Source: Acidobacteriota bacterium
Lineage (GTDB): Bacteria; Acidobacteriota; Terriglobia; UBA7540
Assembly: GCA_021784615.1 (NCBI GenBank)
Contig: JAJYHU010000174.1
Location: 1 to 13,571 of the forward strand
Length of the DNA stretch: 13,571 nt
Reading direction: 5' to 3'
How positions within the stretch are numbered: position 1 is the stretch's first letter; the number at the start of each line of letters is the position of its first letter. Below, in pieces: positions 1 through 5,404 of this stretch. Made by a program: the position numbers and the translations under genes. The notes under the pieces were generated by a model. The model ran no database searches. It was not told where the DNA came from and saw nothing but the letters and a program-made list of their open reading frames with translations.

Positions 1-1
1 C

Positions 2-745
2 ACGGCCACGCTGGTGCATGACGACGTTATTGACAAGGCGGAAACGCGGCGGGGCCGTCCTTCCATCAATGTCCGCTGGGGCAACCACTCGAGCGTCCTG
101 GCGGGCGACTGGCTTTATATGCAGGCCTTCAGCACGGCTCTGGCGGAACGGAACTTCAAGATTCTGGACCTCCTCATCGGCCTGACCCAGGTGATGGTGG
201 AGGGGGAGTTGTTGCAACTGGCCTACCTTCAAAAAAGGGATTTGACCGAAGATGATTATTTTGAGTTGACCTATCGCAAGACGGCCTGCCTGTTTTCCGC
301 ATGCGTGCGCGCGGGCGCGCTGCTTGCCGACAAGCCGGAGGAGGAAGAAAACCTGCTGGCCTCCTATGGTGTCAACCTGGGACTGGCCTTCCAACTGATC
401 GACGACGTTCTGGATTTTACTTCGTCCGAAGAGAAGCTGGGCAAACCGATTGGCAATGACCTGCGGGAAGGCAAAGTTACCTTGCCGCTCATCTATCTTC
501 TGCAAGAGTGCACTCCCGAAGAGGCCCAGAAGCTCGCGCGCGTCTTTGAGGACGGCGGCTTTCAGCACGTGGCGTTTGCCGAAATTGTGGAATTGGTGGA
601 GCGGTACGGAGCGCTCGGCGCGGCTCGGACCAAGGCCAGGGAGTTTGCGGAAGAGGCAAAGCGCTGCCTGGAGGGTTTCCCGGAATCCGTTTACAAGGAT
701 GCCCTGATATCCCTGCCGGAATTCATTATCGCGCGCGAATCCTGA
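2..745 (+). CDS. Polyprenyl diphosphate synthase (long-chain trans-isoprenyl synthase), 5' end outside window
   Basis: This enzyme condenses isopentenyl diphosphate units onto an allylic diphosphate to make the C35-C50 side chain of respiratory quinones. The reading frame is open from base 2, so the start codon lies upstream of the window and about 247 residues are seen. The first aspartate-rich motif DDVID is at bases 20-34, followed by the family signature RRGRPS. The second motif, DDVLD, is at 401-415 within LAFQLIDDVLDF, and the downstream GKPIGNDLREGKVTLPLIYL segment is typical of IspB/HepT-type synthases. Both motifs are intact, so the protein should be active. Chain length (hepta-, octa- or nonaprenyl) cannot be read from this part, so no symbol is given. 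A CYTH gene follows after 21 nt in the same direction and is probably co-transcribed. Confidence 0.93.
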   Translation, partial: TATLVHDDVIDKAETRRGRPSINVRWGNHSSVLAGDWLYMQAFSTALAERNFKILDLLIGLTQVMVEGELLQLAYLQKRDLTEDDYFELTYRKTACLFSACVRAGALLADKPEEEENLLASYGVNLGLAFQLIDDVLDFTSSEEKLGKPIGNDLREGKVTLPLIYLLQECTPEEAQKLARVFEDGGFQHVAFAEIVELVERYGALGAARTKAREFAEEAKRCLEGFPESVYKDALISLPEFIIARES

Positions 746-766
746 TCAGGTTTTCCTTCACGGCGC

Positions 767-1339
767 ATGAAGCTCCCCTACGAAGTTGAGGTCAAGTTTA
801 AGGTCCTCGATCCGCGCGCCTTGAAGAGGCGCCTCAAAGACCTGGGACTTGTGGTGGTCGAGCGGCGGCACTTTGAAGCCAATGTGGTTTTTGACTTCCG
901 TGATTTGCGGCTGCGCAAGGCCTGCTCGCTGCTGCGCCTGCGAACGGAAGGCCGGCGGCAGATTGTGACTTTCAAGGGCGCTCCCCGCGCCTCTGCATCC
1001 TACAAGGTCCGACGGGAAATCGAGACGGAGGTCGAGGACGGCGGGGCGCTCCAGAACATCTTTGAGGCGCTCGGCCTGGACCCGGTTTTTCGTTATGAGA
1101 AGTACCGAACCGCCTATGCGGAGGCGGGCCGGGGCAAAAAAGCTGCGATCCCGGAGCTTCTTTATGATGAAACGCCGATCGGGAACTATGTGGAGTTAGA
1201 AGGGTCGGAGCGTTGGATCGACCACTTGGCCCGCCAACTGGGATACCAACGGAAGGACTACATCACGGCGAGTTATGCCGCCCTTCACCAGGACTATTGC
1301 CGGCAAAAGGGCATCCCGACGGGCGACATGGTTTTTTAA
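767..1339 (+). CDS. CYTH-domain protein (class IV adenylate cyclase / triphosphatase-like)
   Basis: A 190-residue single-domain protein of the triphosphate tunnel metalloenzyme superfamily. The N-terminal ExExK signature is present as E6, E8, K10 (EVEVKFKV). The expected inward-pointing charged residues follow: RLR at 57-59, K70 in TFKG, alternating R83/E85/E87, EKYR at 111-114, and the acidic pair E143/E145 in GNYVELEG. The length and the DETPIGNYVELEG segment resemble CyaB-type class IV cyclases. Many relatives are thiamine-triphosphatases or inorganic triphosphatases, so the substrate is undetermined. It starts 21 nt after the prenyl synthase with no strong Shine-Dalgarno, which suggests the two share a transcript. 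No link to quinone synthesis is known to me. Confidence 0.88.
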   Translation: MKLPYEVEVKFKVLDPRALKRRLKDLGLVVVERRHFEANVVFDFRDLRLRKACSLLRLRTEGRRQIVTFKGAPRASASYKVRREIETEVEDGGALQNIFEALGLDPVFRYEKYRTAYAEAGRGKKAAIPELLYDETPIGNYVELEGSERWIDHLARQLGYQRKDYITASYAALHQDYCRQKGIPTGDMVF

Positions 1340-1346
1340 ATCTCCG

Positions 1347-1375
1347 TTGGGTTCCTAAGCAGGTTAGACTATAAT
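1347..1375 (+). promoter_or_regulatory. Predicted sigma70-type promoter of tatA
   Basis: A perfect -10 hexamer TATAAT lies at 1370-1375. A weaker -35, TTGGGT, lies at 1347-1352 with a 17-nt spacer. Transcription would start near 1382, giving a leader of about 40 nt before the tatA start. The promoter begins only 8 nt after the CYTH stop codon, so tatA is probably transcribed separately from the two genes upstream. Confidence 0.6.
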
Positions 1376-1422
1376 AAGATTGTTTCCTGCACAGAGTGTT
1401 ATCACCAGGAGGAGTTTGAAAA

Positions 1423-1608
1423 ATGGAAGGATTGCTTCAACCAACACACCTGTTTTTTATTTTGCTGATTGTGTTGATCATTTTCGGGCCAGGGAAGCTG
1501 CCTGACCTGGGTCGAGGGTTAGGAAAAGGTATCAGGGAATTTAAAGACGCCGTCAAAGGCGGCATCGACAAGCCTGCGGAAAAGCCTGAAGAAGAAAAGA
1601 AAGGCTGA
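1423..1608 (+). CDS. tatA: Sec-independent protein translocase subunit TatA/TatE
   Basis: A 61-residue TatA-type pore component of the twin-arginine translocase, which exports folded proteins across the inner membrane. One transmembrane helix spans about residues 8-21 (FFILLIVLIIF). The conserved hinge F21-G22-P23 follows, then KLPDLGRGLGKGIREFK as the amphipathic helix, and a charged, lysine/glutamate-rich tail. The start is fixed by the strong ribosome binding site AGGAGGAG at 1407-1414, 8 nt before the ATG. No tatC or tatB is nearby. A lone tatA away from tatC is common in Acidobacteriota and some other phyla. The glycosidase-like protein at 5405-7684 carries an RRRF Tat signal and is a plausible client. 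Confidence 0.95.
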   Translation: MEGLLQPTHLFFILLIVLIIFGPGKLPDLGRGLGKGIREFKDAVKGGIDKPAEKPEEEKKG

Positions 1609-1799
1609 TACCACTCCCTCTTCCTGGTGGGCGCTCAGGTACACTTCCGGCGAACTTCAAGATTGGCTCCGCAACAATCAGGTTCTGGAGTGAGATCTTG
1701 CGGGCTCACAAGAGGGGATTGCGCCCGTCAATCTCCTGTCTGCCTTGAGAGGTGGAGTGGGCTTTGCGGCGAGGCGTCATGAGCCTGTGACTGACCTGA

Positions 1800-1829
1800 T
1801 TGACGCGCATTTTAGGGCTGTGCTATAAG
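1800..1829 (+). promoter_or_regulatory. Predicted promoter of tRNA-Asn
   Basis: TTGACG at 1800-1805 and TATAAG at 1824-1829 are separated by 18 nt. A TG dinucleotide at 1821-1822 gives an extended -10 element. The expected start is near 1836, about 30 nt before the mature tRNA 5' end, which fits a dedicated tRNA promoter with a short 5' leader. Confidence 0.6.
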
Positions 1830-1868
1830 TTGGAGTTTTAGCTGAATCTCTTAATGCGGTTCGCACAC

Positions 1869-1943
1869 TCCTCGGTAGCTCAATGGTAGAGCATTCGGCT
1901 GTTAACCGAAGGGTTGCAGGTTCGAGTCCTGCCCGAGGAGCCA
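1869..1943 (+). tRNA. tRNA-Asn (anticodon GTT)
   Basis: A complete cloverleaf can be folded by eye. The acceptor stem TCCTCGG (1869-1875) pairs with CCGAGGA (1933-1939), followed by discriminator G1940 and an encoded CCA at 1941-1943. The D stem is GCTC/GAGC (1878-1881 with 1889-1892). The anticodon stem TTCGG/CCGAA (1894-1898 with 1906-1910) encloses the loop CTGTTAA, with anticodon GTT at 1901-1903 reading Asn codons AAC/AAU. The T stem GCAGG/CCTGC encloses TTCGAGT (1921-1927). No second copy of its 3' end was found in the window, so there is no evidence that it serves as an integration site here. Confidence 0.97.
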
Positions 1944-2054
1944 ATCTTCTTCTCAGATAGTCAGCAAATCAATCGCACAAAGGGCCGTCAGATGTTTTCG
2001 GGTAAAAGAGGCGGCGAGAGTTGCGTTCGGCCTCACGGCCGCCGGCAACGGCAT

Positions 2055-3173
2055 TTACGGGATTCGGTACTTTTCGACGGCCTTCAAATCCACTTCGACG
2101 CCGAGCCCGGGTTCTTGCGGCACCCGCACACGCCCGTCCTGGATTTCCAGTAGCTCCACAATCAAGTCGTCCTCGCGAATCAGCTCGCCGAAGATGTCGC
2201 TCCGCAGTGTGCAGTTGCGGGCCGCGGCGCAGGCGTGAACGTAGCTCGCCTCCAAAACACCCAGGTCCACTTCACTGCCGTGCCAGCAAGGAATCCCGGC
2301 GGCCTCTGCAATGTCCGACAAGCGCACGAAGTTGGCGATCCCGCAGTTGAAATTGAAATAGTCGACCGCCTCAAGCTGAATCGCCCGAATGGCATCCTGA
2401 ATCATCTGCCCGAGTTCAATGTAAGGAAGCGCAACGTGGAGGGCGATGGGGATGGAGGTTTTCTCGCGCAGAAGCCGGTACCAGCCGAGGTTCCAGCGCG
2501 GCACGGGATCTTCCAGGCATTCGACGTTTCCGGCGGCCTCCAAGCGGCGGCTGAAACGCATCACTTCCGCGGGCCGCTCAAACCGTGTGTTGGAGTCGAG
2601 AACCAGGCGGAACGCTGGTCCGCATTCAGCGCGGATTCTCTCCGCCCAGGCGGCCACATCATCCTCAAGATTGCACTTGAACTTGATCCCCTTGAATCCT
2701 CTGCGATGGGCTTCCGTGGCCTTGCGGACGGCATCGGCGGCCGAGCGCCGTCCGGTCCAGTAATCAACGTCCACCCACTCGCGAAAAGCACCTCCCAGCA
2801 ATTGATATGCAGGAACCCCGAGTTTTTTCCCCACCAGGTCAAAGATCGCCGCCTCAAAACCGTCATACTCGCGGGACCAGGCAATCGGCAGAGCTCGCAA
2901 GTTCATTTTCATGGGGTCCTTGCCCACAAGGCCGGCAATGATCCCGTCAACCACCTTGGGGTTCACTCCCCGATAACTCTCTCCCCAGCCTTCCAAGCCC
3001 TCATCGGTCTCGACGCGGTATAGATATTTCCAAATCTCGTCAAACTGGACTTGCCAGGCCGGCTTTCCTTCCATCCCCAGCATGTGCATCGGATCGCGGA
3101 CTTCAGGGCTGTTGACCGCGTCCGCCCTGGCCGGAACAATCACCTTGATCTTTTCAATCGCTATGATCCGCAT
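2055..3173 (-). CDS. Enolase-superfamily (mandelate racemase-like) sugar-acid dehydratase
   Basis: A 372-residue member of the mandelate racemase/muconate lactonizing enzyme group. These enzymes abstract the proton next to a carboxylate, most often dehydrating an aldonic or uronic acid to a 2-keto-3-deoxy acid. The N-terminal capping domain spans about residues 1-125. The barrel carries K164-F-K166 (KxK base), metal ligands D193 (VLDSN) and E221 (CLEDP), and a D271/H298 dyad spaced like that of mandelate racemase. At the usual third metal-ligand position there is H246 (IALHVALP) instead of Glu. The start ATG is 6 nt after the SDR stop, with AAGGA overlapping that stop codon, so the pair is translationally coupled. 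The substrate is unknown; the SDR partner supports a sugar-acid pathway. Confidence 0.88.
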   Translation of the reverse strand: MRIIAIEKIKVIVPARADAVNSPEVRDPMHMLGMEGKPAWQVQFDEIWKYLYRVETDEGLEGWGESYRGVNPKVVDGIIAGLVGKDPMKMNLRALPIAWSREYDGFEAAIFDLVGKKLGVPAYQLLGGAFREWVDVDYWTGRRSAADAVRKATEAHRRGFKGIKFKCNLEDDVAAWAERIRAECGPAFRLVLDSNTRFERPAEVMRFSRRLEAAGNVECLEDPVPRWNLGWYRLLREKTSIPIALHVALPYIELGQMIQDAIRAIQLEAVDYFNFNCGIANFVRLSDIAEAAGIPCWHGSEVDLGVLEASYVHACAAARNCTLRSDIFGELIREDDLIVELLEIQDGRVRVPQEPGLGVEVDLKAVEKYRIP

Positions 3174-3179
3174 GAGTCC

Positions 3180-3968
3180 TTAATCCCGGCTGATTAATTG
3201 CGCCAAAGAGCCTGCATCCGCGGGGATTTCCGCCCCGGTGATGGCGCTCGAATCATCGCTGGCCAAAAAGGCCGCAACGTGTCCAATATCTTCAGGTTGA
3301 ATGATGCGCGGAAGCGCCTGGTGGCGCTGTATATAACTCTCCAGCCAGCTTTCCAGGTTGGGAGTAAAACGGGAAATAACCTCGCGTGTCTGCTTTCCGT
3401 CCACCAGGCCCGGGCAGATAGCGTTCGCCCGGATTCCGTCCGGACCATACTGCACGGCAATGCCGCGGGTCAGTCCAACCACACCCGCTTTCATCCCCGC
3501 GTAAATGCCGTAAAGGGGCATGGTGGCGCGAGCGTGGATGGAAGCGATATTGACGATCGCTCCCTGCCGCTGCCGCTGCATGTGTGGAATTGCATATTTG
3601 CAGCAGAGCCAAAGGCCGCGAAGATCGACTGCGGCAAGACGGTCAAACTCCTCTTCGCTTGCCTCGGCCACCGGACGGATCAATCCGACGCCCGCGCTGT
3701 TGACCAGAACGTCGATCCGGCCGTGCTCGCGGACAACCTGCTCGACGGCAGAGCAGACTTCCTCGGACTTGCTGACGTCGGCCCGCACAACCGCGGCTGC
3801 GCCTCCTGCGGCGACAATCTCGTCCCGCACCGCTTCAGCGGCCACGACGTCGATTTCCATGATTGAAACATGGGCTCCTTCGCGGGCGAGAACCCGCGAG
3901 ATGCCTTGGCCAATCCCGCTGCCGCCTCCTCCGGTAACAATAGCGACCTTGCCTGTTAAACGTCCCAT
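3180..3968 (-). CDS. Short-chain dehydrogenase/reductase (SDR), probable sugar-acid or polyol dehydrogenase
   Basis: A classical 262-residue SDR, NAD(P)-dependent. Seen in order: a glycine-rich cofactor loop TGGGGSGIG at residues 12-20, NSAG at 90-93 (variant of NNAG), catalytic S143 in NIAS, and Y156-A-G-M-K160. ICPGLV follows, as expected of the substrate-binding loop. The helix-4 Asn of the usual tetrad is replaced by D115 (AVDLRG), a fairly frequent variant. The frame extends upstream to 4019, but the start at MGRLTGKVAIVTG fits the family N-terminus, so 3968 was chosen; no strong Shine-Dalgarno supports either start. The enolase-superfamily gene lies 6 nt downstream. Oxidation of a sugar or aldonate before or after dehydration is the likely role. 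Substrate is not identifiable from sequence. Confidence 0.9.
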   Translation of the reverse strand: MGRLTGKVAIVTGGGGSGIGQGISRVLAREGAHVSIMEIDVVAAEAVRDEIVAAGGAAAVVRADVSKSEEVCSAVEQVVREHGRIDVLVNSAGVGLIRPVAEASEEEFDRLAAVDLRGLWLCCKYAIPHMQRQRQGAIVNIASIHARATMPLYGIYAGMKAGVVGLTRGIAVQYGPDGIRANAICPGLVDGKQTREVISRFTPNLESWLESYIQRHQALPRIIQPEDIGHVAAFLASDDSSAITGAEIPADAGSLAQLISRD

Positions 3969-4164
3969 AGCCTGATTTCCCAGGGTAGAAGCCCATTGAA
4001 AGCAGCGCAACTGTTGCACCCTTTTCGCGAGTCGTCCCCGGCACGGTCAGTTCCTGCCGTGGAAACTCACGCGAAACCGCGCGGCCGTGCCCGTCCCCAA
4101 AAGCGCTTTATTCTAACATACGAGCGCGGCAGGATTGGTTTGGCGATCGCGGCAAGCGCACAGA

Positions 4165-4761
4165 TTACTCCAGCGCTTCAAAGCCTTCTCGAATCATCAA
4201 AACAGCAATGATCAGCGCGGCTGCGGGGTCAGCCCACCACCATCCCAGCCAGGCATTGAGCGCTAATCCGGCAAGCAACGTCGCAGAAAAATAGGAGCAG
4301 AAAAGGGTTTCCGCGCTGTCAGCAGAAAGCGCGCGGCTGCCCAGTGAGCGTGCCAGGCGCCGCTTGGCGATCCCCAGCAAGGGCATGGTGACAAGCGCGG
4401 CGCCGGCAAGAATCATTCCGGCCAGGCTGGCCTTGGGCACGTGATGGAACCACAAGTCGCGTGCGGCTTCAACGCCCGCGTAGGCGCTGAGAAGAAAGAA
4501 TGTTATCCCAACGATTTTCGCGGCGCGCCGGTCAGCCTGTTCTTCTTCCAGGCGTTGCTGCTTGAACCTCCACAGGAGAGCAAGGCCGGAAGCGACTTCC
4601 ACTCCGCTATCAAGCCCGAAGGCAATCAAGGCGATGCTCTGGGCCATGATTCCCGCAATGATGGACACGACGATCTCGGCCGTGTTCCAGGCTACGGTAA
4701 AGTATTCCAGACGAATCGCCCGCCAGCGCTTGAAACTCAATTGGCTCATATCCTCAGCCAT
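4165..4761 (-). CDS. Divergent cation diffusion facilitator-like membrane protein without C-terminal domain
   Basis: A 198-residue protein with about six membrane helices, matching the transmembrane core of CDF metal exporters such as FieF. The segment GLDSGVEV aligns with the TM2 metal site of FieF (DSLVD) as D51 and E55. The segment ADSAETLFCS aligns with the TM5 site (ADMLHYQSD), with E151 and C155 in place of His and Asp. The closing WADPAAALIIAVLMIREGFEALE matches the CDF TM6 region, where the protein then ends, so the cytoplasmic dimerisation/metal-sensing domain is missing. A charged QQRLEEEQADRR loop follows TM2. The ATG at 4749 (residue 5) is an alternative start, and neither start has a strong Shine-Dalgarno. 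It lies about 200 nt upstream of the SDR gene on the same strand. The transported ion is unknown. Confidence 0.78.
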   Translation of the reverse strand: MAEDMSQLSFKRWRAIRLEYFTVAWNTAEIVVSIIAGIMAQSIALIAFGLDSGVEVASGLALLWRFKQQRLEEEQADRRAAKIVGITFFLLSAYAGVEAARDLWFHHVPKASLAGMILAGAALVTMPLLGIAKRRLARSLGSRALSADSAETLFCSYFSATLLAGLALNAWLGWWWADPAAALIIAVLMIREGFEALE

Positions 4762-4893
4762 AACGCTTCTGAATCTAAATCATAGCGGCTGTGTTTAGCA
4801 CGGGAAATTTTCGCTGGTTTAAATCGCGATCTTTCCGCTCATAAAAGCATCTCACCCTTCAGGGGCAAACCCACAAATCATGCAGGTGATTTC

Positions 4894-4903
4894 GGAGGAG
4901 GAG
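4894..4903 (+). promoter_or_regulatory. Ribosome binding site that fixes the start of the AhpD-like gene
   Basis: GGAGGAGGAG ends 6 nt before the ATG at 4910. An in-frame ATG at 4880 lies upstream of this element and has no comparable site, so 4910 is preferred. Confidence 0.8.
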
Positions 4904-4909
4904 AAACCC

Positions 4910-5392
4910 ATGCAACCAAGAATTGAGCTTCTGAAGGTTTCGCATGATGCCTATAACGCCATGCGCGGGCTGGAGGTTTACGTCCGGCAATCCAGCCTTG
5001 AGCCGGCCTTGCTGGAGCTGGTCCGGCTGCGAGCTTCTGAGATGAATGGGTGCGCGTACTGCGTTGACATGCACACAAAAGACGCGCGGGCGGCCGGAGA
5101 GACGGAACAGCGGCTTTACGCCACGGTGGCTTGGAGAGAAACGCCTTTTTTCAGCGAGCGCGAGCGGGCGGCTTTGGCCTGGACTGAAGCCGTGACGGAA
5201 ATCTCTCACGGCCACGTTCCCGACGACGTCTATCAGGCGGCCCGGGAGCGCTTCAGCGAGAAAGAGCTTGTCGATTTAACCATGGCCGTTGTTGCGATCA
5301 ACGGCTGGAACCGGCTGGCAATCAGTTTTCGCGCGGTGCCGGGCACTTACGAGCCACAAAGCAGAACCCGCACGGCCGGGGAAAACAAATGA
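4910..5392 (+). CDS. AhpD-like / carboxymuconolactone decarboxylase-family alkylhydroperoxidase
   Basis: A 160-residue protein of the AhpD-like fold. The redox centre is complete: E44, C48, C51 and H55 in EMNGCAYCVDMH, matching the Glu/CxxC/His proton-relay arrangement of peroxidase-type members rather than the decarboxylases, which lack the CxxC. Both N- and C-terminal regions (ALLELVRLRASE and LVDLTMAVVAINGWNRLAI) are typical of this family. It likely reduces organic hydroperoxides or acts as a thiol oxidoreductase in the cytoplasm. It is divergent from the CDF gene, with 148 nt between the two starts, and convergent with the glycosidase gene, with only 12 nt between the stops. There is no room there for a conventional terminator. 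Confidence 0.92.
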   Translation: MQPRIELLKVSHDAYNAMRGLEVYVRQSSLEPALLELVRLRASEMNGCAYCVDMHTKDARAAGETEQRLYATVAWRETPFFSERERAALAWTEAVTEISHGHVPDDVYQAARERFSEKELVDLTMAVVAINGWNRLAISFRAVPGTYEPQSRTRTAGENK

Positions 5393-5404
5393 TACTGCCA
5401 GCCT

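Noticed and set aside
1609..1799. Possible small gene or terminator between tatA and the tRNA promoter
   Set aside because: Only weak inverted repeats (such as GTGAG...CTCAC at 1690-1709) without a T-run, and no open frame with a ribosome binding site.
1869..1943. tRNA-Asn as the attachment site of an integrated element
   Set aside because: No direct repeat of its 3' end and no integrase gene were seen in the window.
2235..3023. A 262-codon open frame on the + strand
   Set aside because: Antisense to the enolase-superfamily gene, whose catalytic residues are intact. No ribosome binding site or known fold.
3198..3866. A 222-codon open frame on the + strand
   Set aside because: Antisense to the SDR gene, which has all its motifs; the composition is that of a shadow frame.
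4020..4164. Inverted repeat CACGG...CCGTG upstream of the SDR gene as an operator or terminator
   Set aside because: Only 5 bp, with a 10-nt loop and no T-run; too weak to call.
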